The notes: generated by a model from the sequence alone, not told the origin. A stretch of 64,000 nt of DNA from Tupaia tana (GCA_026018925.1 JAKSZU010000005.1:25298779-25362778); one strand, 5' to 3'. Positions 40,624 to 50,324 are shown, counted from the stretch's first letter. Numbers and translations: made by a program.

Positions 40624-40877
40624 GGAGAGGTTTTCACTATAGGGCGCGTGCGCTCGCCAGACAGACAGAGAGAGACATAGAGACAGAAAGCGAGAAATCA
40701 CCCCCCAGGGGGGATGGCCACGCCGCAATCCCTTCTCCTCCATTCTCCTCTCGGGATCTTGGGCACGCACGCACACGCGCCCGGCGTGAGTTGTAAGCCA
40801 CCGGGTCCGAGACGCGAACCGCGGTTGACTACGTGGGAGTCCAGCGACATAGCCATTACGCTAACTGCTGGTTCCCA
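40588..40877 (-). mobile_element. SINE-A1 with very long T tail and TSD
   Basis: An uninterrupted T run of about 42 bases (40581-40622). TSD AGAATAAACTTTTTTT from 40572 and AGAATAAACTTTTTTT from 40878. Head and body are almost without decay (GACGCGAACCGCGGTTGAC). Probably among the most recent insertions. Confidence 0.96.
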
Positions 40878-40938
40878 AGAATAAACTTTTTTTAAAGACA
40901 AGAATTGGAGTTCTCGAATGGATGAAGTCCAGAGAAAA

Positions 40939-41015
40939 TAGGAGGTCGTTGGGAAAGTCGTGGTGTATCTTTTCCTATGCAAAATTGTGTTATGATATTC
41001 CTGATGACCCAATAT
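40939..41015. mobile_element. Palindromic mariner-like miniature element, second copy
   Basis: Left arm GGTCGTTGGGAAAGTCGTGG. The right arm in reverse complement is GGTCATCAGGAATATCATAA. The interior TGCAAAATTGTGTTATGA corresponds to TGCAAAAATGCGTCATGA of the 9809 copy. Same length class. Confidence 0.65.
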
Positions 41016-41034
41016 TTTTTATAATAGAAGTATT

Positions 41035-41193
41035 TATTTAATTTTATTTATTGTCATTATTTTATTTTATTTTATTTTTTGAAGTTGACCAGAGAGAGAC
41101 AGAGAGAAAGCAAGCTGCCAGGTCTGGGTCTTGAACCATTGTCAGCCATGTGAGAGTCCCACCGCCTTAACCACCACGCCACCTGCTGGCCCC
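41035..41193 (-). mobile_element. SINE-B
   Basis: TTTATTTAATTTTATTTATT tail, TTGACCAGAGAGAGAC, GGTCTTGAACCATTGTCAGC and CACGCCACCTGCTGGCC. No clear TSD. Confidence 0.88.
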
Positions 41194-41222
41194 CCAGTAC
41201 TCTTCTTGAAATAAAAATTTGT

Positions 41223-41472
41223 GGAGCCAGCAGATGGTGTAGCGGTTACATCTCTGGACTCTCACATAGCTGACTGCAGTTCGAATCCTGGGTCTGGTGA
41301 CTTGAAACTCACATTGGGTGCATGGGAATGTGTGCTGAAGATCCCAGGAGGACAATGGAGAAGAAGAGATTACAGCATGGCCATCCCTCCTGGGTGTGAT
41401 TTCTCACTTCCCCTCTCACTGTCTGTCTCCTCCTGGTGAGCACATGGCAAAAAAATCTCTAAAAAAAAAGAA
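41223..41472 (+). mobile_element. SINE-A
   Basis: Head GGAGCCAGCAGATGGTGTAG, B-box-like AGTTCGAATCC, body CCAGGAGGACAATGGAGAAG. The 3' CCCTATAGC is lost (GAGCACATGGCAAAAAAATC). Confidence 0.88.
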
Positions 41473-41710
41473 AACAAAAAAGGAAAAAATTGGAGTAATA
41501 ATTTGTGATGAAATCCTCAATTTACAATGACTAAAATAGAACACCAAAGAGATTAATTGGTTCTGAGTTATAGCCCAGAAGACTGGAATGTAAATCTGTA
41601 AACCCTGGTTTTCAGGGCCAGCCAGTGGCATGCTGGTTAAGGTGGCTAGATCTCACATGGCTGACTGAGTGGTTCAAGTCCTGGAGCCTGCAGCTTGGAA
41701 ACATGTATGT

Positions 41711-42058
41711 GAGGGTACCAGCAGTTACTGTAATGGCTGGGACCAGCAGTTAGCGTAATGGCTATGTCGCTGGACTCCCACGTAGTCGACTGCGGTTCGC
41801 GTCCCAGACCCAGTGGCTTAAAACTCACGCTGGGCACGTGTGCATGCGTGCCCAAGATCCCGAGAGGAGAATGAAGGAGAAGGGATTGTGGCGTGGCCAT
41901 CCCCCCTAAGGGGTGATTTCTTGCTTTCTGTCTCTCTGTCTCTATCTGTCTGTCTGGTGAGTGCATGTACCCTATAGCAAAAACCTCTCCAAAATAAGAA
42001 GAAAAGAAAAGAAAAGAAAAGAAAAGAAAAGAAAAGAAAAGAAAAGAAAACAAAACAA
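41711..42058 (+). mobile_element. SINE-A1 inside SINE-A2, with duplicated head
   Basis: TSD AACATGTATGT at 41700-41710 and 42059-42069. It begins with a partial head GGTACCAGCAGTTACTGTAA then TGGCT, followed at 41738 by a full head GGGACCAGCAGTTAGCGTAA. The tail is a (GAAAA)n run of about 50 bases. Body GAGAGGAGAATGAAGGAG. Confidence 0.95.
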
Positions 42059-42060
42059 AA
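42001..42060 (+). repeat. (GAAAA)n tail microsatellite
   Basis: About ten GAAAA units followed by CAAAACAAAAC. It forms the tail of the inserted SINE-A1. Confidence 0.95.
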
Positions 42061-42224
42061 CATGTATGTATGTGCCCCAAATTCCAAGAGAATGGGAGAG
42101 GAGGAATCACCATGCAGCCATCTCCCTGGGAGGTGGTTTCTCATTTCTCCTCTCTCTGTCTGTCTCTCTGGCAAGCTTGTGCACCCTATAGCAAAAAATA
42201 AAATAAAATAAAATAAAATAAAAT

Positions 42225-43485
42225 CCCTGATTTCTGAACCCAAAGACTGAGCTTGCCACTGGCCACCTCTCACATGTACCCCCACACCTTACCTGTGTAA
42301 TAATTTTGCAGAGTATCCAAGCTAACCATGTTTTGGAGGATAGGGAAGTGTTTGGGAGGACAGAGTGTGAGGAGAGAGGTGTGGGCGTGTGTGGTCTGCC
42401 CCATGTGCATGTTCTGGTGACCCAGGGCCCCGTTTTAGTCCAGATCCACATCAGTGTGCAGGGAGTGGGGTGAGAGCATCCCCCTGACCTACTGCAATAG
42501 TCTTGCCACATGAACGAGGACCCCTGGCCATTCCGATGGGCAAGCAAATGGCAGTGGACAATGTTCCAGCTCCTAACCGCAGGGGATCCGCCCCAGGGGA
42601 GGCAAAGAACTCGCACTTGGGTGCCAGCCTCTCTGGGACTTTCATCTCTGCTCCAAGACATTTGACATTTTTAAAAATTCAGAAATCAATTGGAACGGAG
42701 CCGACTCTGTCCCGTGGATTATTAATGGCCCTGGGGTTGACTAATCGTATTTGCGCAACCTTTCCATAAACAGCTTCAACAACAACTCGGGTGGAAGAGA
42801 AAGCACACACCCCGTGAAATCAGGACGGACTCGAAGTACTGATTTCACCTCCTTCTCCCAGGCCCCCTCTCCTGAAACCAACTTGGCCTCTTACACCGGG
42901 GTGGCTGGTCCTGGTCAAACCCCTGTGTCTCAGGTCCTGACTGCGTTTTGTGGGGACGGTCCATTGCTTCCTTCAGCCGAAGTAGCTTTTCTGAAATTTC
43001 CCGAGACCAGGGATATGAACAGCTGAATTCTGGGGAGCACTGGAAGGAGCTCCTGGTTGGGCCCAGGTAGCTCCTCCCGACGATGGCTTCTTGGCTCAGT
43101 AAGCAGGTGCTGCCGTAAACCTCGATGGCAGCGGGCGCGCCCTCCTAGAGCCCAGCAGATTGGCCCCCTGCCCGGGAGAACCTCTCTGCTGGAGAGGGCT
43201 CCAAGCTTTCACTCGGCTGCTCTGTTTTAGACTCTGTCCTGTTGGTGGGATGTGCAAGGAGGACTATGGAAGCTATTCGTATTTCAGAAGCACCCTGTCC
43301 TATCACTCCTCACCTGGAGTGTGGCTCTGTTAACTTGAAAAAGTTTCTGATCCTTCCCCATCGGGACAGAAGCAATGACTGCTTGGTGACATGCAGGCAT
43401 GGGTTCCCCCATCTCGTCATTGTTTCAAAACCTGGTATTTCAGCACAAATTAGCTACAAGTTACGCCACACTCTCCCCACTCCTT
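42225..43485. other. Unique block, possible conserved non-coding part
   Basis: No SINE. A 184-codon frame (42107-42661, -) starts in unique DNA and runs into the SINE, so it is not credible. 42660-42790 has TTTTTAAAAATTCAGAAATC, GTGGATTATTAATGGCCCTG and GACTAATCGTATTTGCGCAA, which look like preserved homeodomain and C/EBP-like words. Confidence 0.4.
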
Positions 43486-43502
43486 CACCTCCCTCTGTTT
43501 TT

Positions 43503-43761
43503 TGCTTGTTTTTTGTTTTGTTTAGAGGTTTTTGTTATAGGGCATGTGCGCTCTCCAGAAAGACAGAGAGAGACAGAAAAGCGAGAAATCACCCCCCAAG
43601 GGGGATGATCACGCCGCAATCCCTTCTCCTCCATTCTCTCGGAATCTTGGGCATGCACGCACACGTGCCTGGAGTGAGTTTAAGCCACCGGGTCTGGGAC
43701 TCAAACTGCGGTCGACTACGTGGGAGTCTAGCGACATAGCCATTACACTAACTGCTGGTCC
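43503..43761 (-). mobile_element. SINE-A1 with perfect TSD
   Basis: TSD CACCTCCCTCTGTTTT at 43486-43501 and 43762-43777, 16 of 16 identical. The body has a small deletion (CATTCTCTCGGAATC). Confidence 0.97.
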
Positions 43762-43779
43762 CACCTCCCTCTGTTTTGA

Positions 43780-43984
43780 CAACAAATAAAACCTGATTAC
43801 TAAAGCAAGAATAATCATGCTGATTTTCTTCCTCTTTCAGGTGTCTTTGTCTGCTACCTGACCATATTGTCTCCCTAGTGTTTCGGACAGAAGATCATCT
43901 CTAAGGTAGACACTGCACTTCCCAGATAATGCCATGAACAAGTAAAGGGGCAAGAGGACAGGTGTTGTAGATAAACGGGTGTGA
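43780..43984. other. Unique sequence
   Basis: No recognised feature. Confidence 0.35.
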
Positions 43985-44078
43985 GTTCATGTATTCATTC
44001 AACAAGCCTCCATCAAGGGCCTGCTAAATGCCAGGCACTCATCTGTGCCAGCAACCCAGATGCCACCAGGGGGTGAAT
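43985..44078 (-). mobile_element. L2 3' end, antisense
   Basis: TGTATTCATTCAACAAGCCT, CCTGCTAAATGCCAGGCACT and GTGCCAGCAACCCAGATG are a typical reverse L2 end. Confidence 0.65.
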
Positions 44079-44084
44079 TTGGAC

Positions 44085-44205
44085 CAGTTCCTAAAGCCCC
44101 TGAGCCCTGGCTACCTCACCTGCATCAGGGTAGTCAGGGTCACCTCCAGGCTACCATGAGGGCTGAATGAATGAAGAGGGCAGAGCTGGCACTTAGGTGC
44201 TCAGT
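44085..44205 (+). mobile_element. MIR fragment
   Basis: GGCTACCTCACCTGCATCAG, TACCATGAGGGCTGAATGAA and GGCACTTAGGTGCTCAGTG resemble the MIR core and end. Confidence 0.55.
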
Positions 44206-44769
44206 GTTTTGTTTCTTTTTTCCTTTGGCTTCAACACAAGGGGCACAGTTTTGGAGTATGACCTGGACGCATGAAACTTCAATTTGTTAGTCAAATAAAC
44301 CCCGTGGAGACATACGCTCTCCCTGTCCTATCAGTGTGTAAAAAGCAAGGCCTCTAACCCCACTCCATATCTCTGAAGTTTACCTTTCCTGGGCAAACAC
44401 TAGGTATCAAAGAAACAAACGAGAGAAACACAAAAGTTCAGTTATCCCAGGTGGGAGTTGATAAACGTCACTAAAGTCATCAAATGGCATCTCGATGGTC
44501 AAATTTGGGGATAACTGGGAGGGAGCAGGAACCAGGGCAAGGACTAGGAGGCAGGTTTGGGCCCCAGGCAGTGTCTCCTCTTCCTGCCACAGGACATGAC
44601 TTTGGACTTAGCTTCTCTGGCTCAGAGCTGAGCAGGAGGGCTTAGGTGCTAGAGGGTCCCTCCTTCCCTCCCTCTCTTTGCTTTTTCCTTCCAGTGTGGT
44701 CCCCAGATACCTCTTATGTGTTGGATTTTGTGTTGGACATTGGGGAAACCGAGGTAAGAAACAACCTTC
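44206..44769. other. Unique sequence next to the minisatellite
   Basis: No recognised repeats. The pyrimidine-rich CCTCCTTCCCTCCCTCTCTT lies near 44660. Confidence 0.4.
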
Positions 44770-45580
44770 CTGTGATGGAGCGTAGACCGTGATGGTGGGC
44801 GTAGACTGTGATGGAGCTTGTAGACCATGCTGGTGGGCGTAGACTGTGATGGAGCGTGTACTGTGATGGTGCTCGTAGACCGTGATGGAGCACGTAGACC
44901 GTGATGGTGCGCGTACACCGTGATGGTGCGCGTACACTGTGATGGTGGGCATAGACCGCGATAGTGGGCGTAGACCGTGATGGACTGTGTAGACCGCGAT
45001 AGTGGGCATAGACCGTGATGGACTGTGTAGACCGTGATGGTGGGCGTAGACCATGATGGGGCGCATAGACCGTGATGGTGGGCGTAGACCGTGATGGAGC
45101 GCGTAGACCATGATGGAGCACGTAGACCGTGTGGTGGGCATAGACTGTGATGGTGGGCGTAGACGTGATGGTGGGCGTAGACCGTGATGGAGCGCGTAGA
45201 CCGTGATGGTGGGCATAGACCATGATGGAGCGCGTAGACCGTGTGGTGGGCGTAGACTGTGATGGTGGGCCTAGACCGTGATGGAGCGCGTAGACCGTGA
45301 TGGTGGGCATAGACCATGATGGAGCGCGTAGACCGTGTGGTGGGCGTAGACTGTGATGGTGGGCGTAGACTGTGATGGTGGGCGTAGACTGTGATGGTGG
45401 GCGTAGACATGATGGTGGGCGTAGACTGTGATGGAGTGCGTAGACTGTGATGGTGGGTGCAGACGTGATGGAGCACGTAGACCGTGATGGTGGGCCTAGA
45501 CCGTGATGGTGGGCATAGACCATGATGGTGGGCGTAGACTGTGATGGTGGGTGTAGACGTGGTGGTGGGCATAGACGTCA
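44770..45580. repeat. 19-bp minisatellite with higher-order structure
   Basis: About 42 copies of GTGATGGTGGGCGTAGACC and variants (GTGATGGAGCGCGTAGACC, ATGATGGAGCGCGTAGACC, 18-bp GTGTGGTGGGCGTAGACT). Between 45184 and 45371 a block of five units (19+19+19+18+19 = 94 bp) is repeated almost exactly. Because 19 is not a multiple of 3, each frame cycles through all three, and the minus strand stays open in all three frames (longest 375 codons, 44649-45776). I regard these frames as artefacts. Confidence 0.97.
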
Positions 45581-45589
45581 TCATTTCTA

Positions 45590-45938
45590 TCCTCTTTGTA
45601 GCAAATGATGCTCCCCAAATGACCTGGCTGTTCTGTGAGTGCACACCAAGAACTGTCATTAGTGTTTTCCTCATGCCTTCCAGTTCTGCTCCGGAAAGGT
45701 GGACGAGGTTGAGGAGGGAGGCCGAGAGGGCTTCAAAGGGCAGATGGATCATGCCTATGCATGAAGATGGGAACAAACAACTTAGTAAGTGTTCCTGTCC
45801 TGACTAGTAGAGAGCTGTTTCTGGGAGAGTAAAGCAGTACCCCTTTCAGACAGCAAGTCGCCACCGTCTGGTATCCTGTCACCCTGCTTTTTGGTGCCAA
45901 ATGATGTTTCCAAAAATTTGTCTCCGATTTCTTAACTT
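45590..45938. other. Unique sequence
   Basis: TTTCTATCCTCTTTGTAG at about 45585-45602 resembles a splice acceptor (pyrimidines then TAG), but no downstream exon can be supported. Confidence 0.35.
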
Positions 45939-45939
45939 T

Positions 45940-46182
45940 TTTTTTCCTCTGGATTTTTTCACATATGCTTTCTGGATAGAATCAGAGGCAGAGGGAAAGT
46001 GAGAAATCACCCCTCAGGAGGGATGGCCGCACCACAATCCCTTCTGCTTTATTATCCTCTTGGGATTTGGGGCACACAGGCGCACGTATCCAGTGTGTTT
46101 TTCAAGCCACTGAGTTCTGGACTTGAACTGCAGAATCGGCCAGGGATCCAATATCTTAGCCTCCATGCCACCTGCTGGCCCC
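45940..46182 (-). mobile_element. SINE-A2
   Basis: Tail T run, GGATTTTTTCACATATGCTT, the body, and GGACTTGAACTGCAGAATCG to CCACCTGCTGGCCCC. Part of the CT-rich section is missing. Confidence 0.85.
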
Positions 46183-46275
46183 AATTTCCTCGTCTTCATA
46201 CTGTACGACACCCCATCTCTCAGTGCCTGAGTTTAAATGTAGACAATAGCCATCTTCTGCTTCTTCTTCTTCAAG

Positions 46276-46486
46276 TTTAATTTTTTATTCCCATGAGTGA
46301 GAGACAGAGACGGAGACCCAACAAGGTCTCGATGCTGTGATCGACCCCCAACCATAGCCAGCGCCAGCCCATGGGCACACACACACCTGGCATGTTCAGG
46401 GAGGTCTCTGGATGCAGGCTCAGACCCTGCCCGTGTGGGTCAGCCTCACAGAGTACTGCATTGCCATCATGCCACCGTCTGGCCCT
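46276..46486 (-). mobile_element. SINE-C, well preserved
   Basis: CATGAGTGAGAGACAGAGAC, CCCAACAAGGTCTCGATGCT, TGTTCAGGGAGGTCTCTGGA, GTGGGTCAGCCTCACAGAGT and ATGCCACCGTCTGGCCC in reverse order. Flanking CTTCTTCTTCTTC-type sequence on both sides may be a TSD. Confidence 0.85.
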
Positions 46487-46555
46487 CGTTCTTCTTCTTT
46501 CCTCTTTTTCTAACGTGTGGCAAAATAAACATGACATGAAATTCATCATCTTACC

Positions 46556-47102
46556 TTTTTTTAAAATTGCCAGAAGAGGGACCAGCAGATGGCGCAATGG
46601 TTATGTCGTTGGACTTTCCTATAGTTGACCACAGTTTGAGTCCTGGGCCTGGTGGCTTGAAACTCACACTGGGCGTGTGTGTATGTGTGTGTGTGTGTGT
46701 GCCCAAAATCCTGAGAGAAGAATGGAGGGAATGGGATTGCAGTGTGGTCATCCCCCGTGGGGGATGTGATTTCTTGCTTTTTGTCTCTCTGTCTCTCTCT
46801 GTTTCTCTGGCAAGCACATGCACCCTATAGAAAAAAAATCTCTAAAAAAAAAAAAAGCCAGAGGATGCATATGCCCACCAGAAAAAACAGAGAGAGAAAG
46901 AAAGAGAGAGTACTCCCCAGGGGGCATGGCCATGTCACAATCCTTTTTGCTCCATTTCTCCATCCCATCGGCATTTGGGGCACTCGTGCACACATGCCCA
47001 GTGTGTTTTCCAGACAGCTGGGGCTGGAGTTCCTACTGCTGTTAGTTATGTGGGATTAGGTTCCTGTACGGGTGCTTACTCACTGTACTGTGGGGCTGGT
47101 CC
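46556..47102 (-). mobile_element. SINE-A2, split by a SINE-A1
   Basis: The A tail side TTTTTTTAAAATTGCCAGAAG is left of the inserted copy. The continuation GCCAGAGGATGCATATGCCC and the body and head, ending GTGGGGCTGGTCC, are right of it. Confidence 0.8.
46578..46856 (+). mobile_element. SINE-A1 inserted in a SINE-A2
   Basis: Head GGGACCAGCAGATGGCGCAA. A short TSD GCCAGAAGA (46569-46577) and GCCAGAGGA (from about 46857). It holds a (TG)n expansion at 46676-46699. Confidence 0.92.
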
Positions 47103-47106
47103 ACCA

Positions 47107-47370
47107 TCTTTTTTTCTTTTTCTTTTTTAAGGTTTTTCCCATAGGGCTCATGCACTCACTAGAGAGAGATAATGAGAGGGAAAGTGAGAAACCACGCCCC
47201 CTCCAGAGGGGAATAGCCACACCACAATCCCTTCTTCATTCTCCTCCTGGGATTTTGAGCGTTCACATATATGTGCCTGGCATGAATTTCAAGCCGTTAG
47301 GTCCGGGACTTGAACCACAATCAGCCACGTGGGAGTTTGTGCCTTAGCCACTATGCCACCTGCTGGCCCC
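47107..47370 (-). mobile_element. SINE-A2
   Basis: Tail TTTTTTTCTTTTTCTTTTTT, CCCATAGGGCTCATGCACTC, a slightly shortened body, GACTTGAACCACAATCAGCC and CACCTGCTGGCCCCC. It is the third SINE in the L1 gap. Confidence 0.9.
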
Positions 47371-47539
47371 CTTACCCACCACCTTAACCATTAAGTGACA
47401 TTAGGTACATTCACATTTTTTCTGCGGCCATCATCCTCATCCACCTGCAGAACTTTTTCATCCTCCCAGACCGATACTCTGTCCCCATTAGACAACACCT
47501 CCTCACTTCCCAGCCCTGGCCATGCCAGCCTTCTGTCTC

Positions 47540-48030
47540 CAGGAACGTGAGCCTCCAGGCACCTCCTGAGTGGAACATACAGGATTTGCCATGCAGGAGA
47601 GAGCCTCATTCTTTCTGTCGTGGTGGGAAGGAGAGCTGGGTCACCCTGGAACACAGGTTCACCCTGGACAAAGCCACCCCCAGGGAAAGAAGACCTCTGA
47701 GTGGCGGTCACTGTGCCTACCTTACCCTGGCAGCTAAGCCCAGCAGCCAGCCTCAGGGAGTGGTGCTGTATGGCCATGGCGATTCTGCCAGGGGTCAGCA
47801 AACCCTCTCCCAGTCATAGCGCCCTAAACGGGGAGGGGACGGGTTCAAGTCTGCACACCCGTCCTGCCCTCTCTGAGCCTCGCAGGTGAACCTGTGGTGG
47901 CCCGGCACACCTTCATCCCTCCTGGCCTGGCCGATGCTCCTCAACCAGTAAGCCCTGGCTTCGCTGTGGTTTCCTGCCAAAGGTGCCCATCCTCTGAGTT
48001 TCCAGGCCACCCCAGGGTCCAGGGTCACCT
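47540..48030. other. Unique sequence
   Basis: Moderately GC-rich. Open frames on both strands have no recognisable homology. Confidence 0.4.
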
Positions 48031-48034
48031 CAAT

Positions 48035-48180
48035 GGAGTTTCTTACAATGATTATTGTCCCTTTGCTGCTCAGTCTCCCCCAGCAGAACAGAAGGTCCTT
48101 TCAGGTGGGGACCATGGCTTCTTCATTGTCTTCCCCCCTTCCCCCCGAGCCTGTCTTAGGTCAGGCTCCTAAGCCAGTCT
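48035..48180 (+). mobile_element. L2 3' end fragment
   Basis: CAGAACAGAAGGTCCTTTCA, GGTGGGGACCATGGCTTCTT and CATTGTCTTCC follow the L2 terminus. Confidence 0.55.
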
Positions 48181-48599
48181 CAGATGCGATCCTCGGACAA
48201 GCCATGGAGGGAGGGAATGCACTGAGGAGAAATCTGCAGGGAGCTGAGGGAGGTCAGGCAGGGGAAACCTGAGCAAAAATATGTCAATGGTTGAAGTCTA
48301 ACCTCCCCGGAAGGTTCTGGAACATGAGCGCAGCAGAGTATTCCACCGTGCACAAGAAGGCGAGGCTGTGGGAGCTGCGGGAGCTGTGGGAGCTGTGGGA
48401 GCTGCTGGAGCCAGTCACTGGGCATAACCGTCGGCAGTGCCGGGTGACGTGCTGCCACTCCGCAGAGGCGGCTCTCTGACTGTGTTAGTGACCAGCACTC
48501 ACCCACCTGGGGCTGGGAAGGACCAAAGTCACAGGCCGAAGCATCTGTTGAATGAACACCCGTCGACGATGACAATGAAAATGATCGGCTGCCCCGTAG
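48181..48599. other. Unique sequence with a short 9-bp repeat
   Basis: Five imperfect GTGGGAGCT units at about 48367-48412 (GTGGGAGCT, GCGGGAGCT, GCTGGAGCC variants). They produce QLPQLP-type frames on the minus strand, which I regard as noise. Confidence 0.7.
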
Positions 48600-48812
48600 T
48601 GACTGACCACTCTGTCCCTGGCCCTGTGCTCTGCCTTTGGCTCACACAGTTTCATTCGGCCTCCACAACAACCCTCTGGGGTAGACGCTGATGATACTAA
48701 CGAAGAAACTGGTATCCAGCAAAGCTAAGCAACTCGCCCGAGATGCACAAGGGGGGTGACGACATCGAGGCTCTAACCTCAGCCTGCTTGCTTTACCCCA
48801 GGGGAGACGAGG
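48600..48812 (-). mobile_element. MIR, antisense
   Basis: CCTCCACAACAACCCTCTGG, GGTAGACGCTGATGATACTA, GAAGAAACTGGTATCCAGC, AAGCAACTCGCCCGAGATGC and GAGGCTCTAACCTCAGCCTG follow reverse MIR very well. Confidence 0.75.
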
Positions 48813-49500
48813 GCACGCTCGAGTCTGAGAAACGCTGGGCAAAACGTATTGAGAGCGCTCCTCTTCTCTCTTTAAACAACTTTTGCTTGTGTGGTTTCTT
48901 CTCACCGGCTTATTTCTGTGAGATCTGGGCCTGTGCTAACCTGCAAGGTGGTTAGACTGGTAAAAACATTTAAACATCTTGATCGAATGTGGCCTCCTCC
49001 CAAGAGGACGTCACCTTCCCTTTAGCAACGGCCTCCCTTTAATACCGAAGGCGTCCACTGGCGGCAGCTGGGTTTCCTAGTGGGTCTCGGCGGAGTCCTT
49101 GACAGTGGTGGGCTTAGGGTCAAGGAGAGAGCAACCCTTACATTCCTGACCACTCCTCTATTTCTTTACTTCACGGAGATGCCCATGTCAACACTCCCTT
49201 GCTGCTTTATCTTCCCTGGGTCCCAGGCCATAGCCCTGTTTGTCCAAATTAAAGTCCGTTTACTTTGCAAACCACACTCAGGCTTTCCTAGACACTGAGC
49301 AGCTGCTCCCCTGACGTCCCCACCAGAGCCCTTATTTGCACTGTGTGTTGTCAGCAAACAGACCGCCTTGAACAAGCCACTGGGGAGCGCTTCGTAGCCT
49401 TGGACAGGAGCAGCAGGCACACGGAAGACTGCCGGCTTTTCCTTATCAGATGGCTACCTTGGTTCATCGTTTCAAAAAGGATATATCAAGAAATAAAGCA
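48813..49500. other. Unique sequence
   Basis: No recognised element. Frames at 49080-49298 (+) and 49166-49420 (-) have no visible homology. Confidence 0.4.
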
Positions 49501-49505
49501 CTCAT

Positions 49506-49727
49506 GGGGCTGGATGATGGTGCAGTGGTAACACAGTACTACTCCATGAGGTTGACCCACATGGGGAGGTTCTGAGTGCGTGTCCAGAGACCTCCCTGAG
49601 TATTCAGGCTGCATGTGCCTGTGACCCAGGGCTGGCTGAGCCTGGGAGTGGATTGTGGCACTGAGATCTTGTTGAGGATTCTGTCTCTCTCTTTCTCTCT
49701 TGCTCATGAAAGAAAAAAAGAACCTTA
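49506..49727 (+). mobile_element. SINE-C, well preserved
   Basis: Head GGGGCTGGATGATGGTGCAG, AGGTTGACCCACATGGGGAG, GAGACCTCCCTGAGTATTCA, GTGACCCAGGGCTGGCTGAG and TGAGATCTTGTTGAGGATTC, then a CT run and a GAAAGAAAAAAAG tail. Confidence 0.88.
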
Positions 49728-49859
49728 AACAAAAACAAATCATTAATACAAAAGGGCACAAAACTGTCCGCATAGAGTGGAAAGAACAATGGGCCCACCA
49801 CACAGGAGCCGGCTGGCCCTCTCTGGACCTCTCTTTCTCAGCAAGAAGAAAGTTTGCAG

Positions 49860-50005
49860 TGTTCCCACTGCAAGTGGCTTAACCTCGCTGTAACCCAAGT
49901 TCTTCACCTATAAAATGTGGATGAGAATCTTGTTTGGAGAATCTTGTTGCAAATAAATACAGGACACTTACACCAGAGTCCAGTACACACTAAGGGCTTA
50001 TTAAA
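49860..50005 (+). mobile_element. MIR
   Basis: AGTGGCTTAACCTCGCTGTA, TTCTTCACCTATAAAATGTG, GATGAGAATCTTG and AGTACACACTAAGGGCTTAT fit the second half of MIR. Confidence 0.7.
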
Positions 50006-50008
50006 CAC

Positions 50009-50320
50009 AGTCTTCAAAAAGTTCACGGAAAGTGGGTACTATGGGGGCCAGTAGGTGATATGGTGGTTAAGGACGCTGGACTCCCACACGGTCGAATGTG
50101 GTTTGAGTCCTGGACCTGGTGGCACACTTTCTTACTTTCTCTCTCTCTCTCTCATTCTGTCCCACTTTGGTCAAATAAATAAATTAATTAAGTTTATAAA
50201 AATAATTCTAAAAAAAGGAAAATGTATATTATGGAAAAATGACACATGGATTTTAAAAAAATTTTGTATCAAAATAAACAAATCTTCATTTCATTTTTCC
50301 ATGAACTTTCTGAAATAACC
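50009..50320. mobile_element. Mariner-like miniature element, family M1, split by SINE-B
   Basis: Left end GTCTTCAAAAAGTTCACGG, right end TTTTTCCATGAACTTTCTGA, interior CACATGGATTTTAAAAAAAT and TATCAAAATAAACAAATC. The SINE-B occupies 50045-50216. Confidence 0.8.
50045..50216 (+). mobile_element. SINE-B with TSD inside a miniature element
   Basis: TSD GGAAAGTGGGTACTATG (50028-50044) and GGAAAATGTATATTATG (50217-50233), both copies of the M1 interior. Head GGGGCCAGTAGGTGATATGG, end TTGGTCAAATAAATAAATTA. Confidence 0.92.
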
Positions 50321-50324
50321 TTGT

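Larger units (their letters stand above)
41614..42224 (+). mobile_element. SINE-A2 split by a SINE-A1
   Basis: First half 41614-41710 (head GGGCCAGCCAGTGGCATGCT, AGTTCAAGTCC-like B box). Second half 42059-42224 (TGTGCCCCAAATTCCAAGAG, GGCAAGCTTGTGCACCCTAT, AGCAAAAAATAAAATAAAAT). The halves join correctly when the inserted copy and one TSD are removed. Confidence 0.92.
46505..47535 (-). mobile_element. LINE-1 3' fragment, antisense, split by a SINE cluster
   Basis: The left part (46505-46555: GGCAAAATAAACATGACATG, AAATTCATCATCTTACC) and the right part (47372-47535: ACCTTAACCATTAAGTGACA, TTAGGTACATTCACATTTTT, CCACCTGCAGAACTTTTTCA) are adjacent in an antisense L1 3' end. Three SINEs fill the gap. 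Confidence 0.75.

Noticed and set aside
42107-42661. 184-codon minus-strand frame
   Set aside because: It extends from unique sequence into a SINE-A2 3' end. No homology or splice support.
44770-45580. CRISPR-like array
   Set aside because: The repeats are directly contiguous 19-bp units without unique spacers, and the surroundings are mammalian.
45585-45602. Splice acceptor-like pyrimidine tract and TAG
   Set aside because: Next to a minisatellite and without a downstream coding block that I can recognise.
44649-45776. 375-codon open frame on the minus strand with a 19-residue periodicity
   Set aside because: It is produced by the 19-bp minisatellite. Two other minus frames are open over the same array (269 and 202 codons), so openness carries no coding information.
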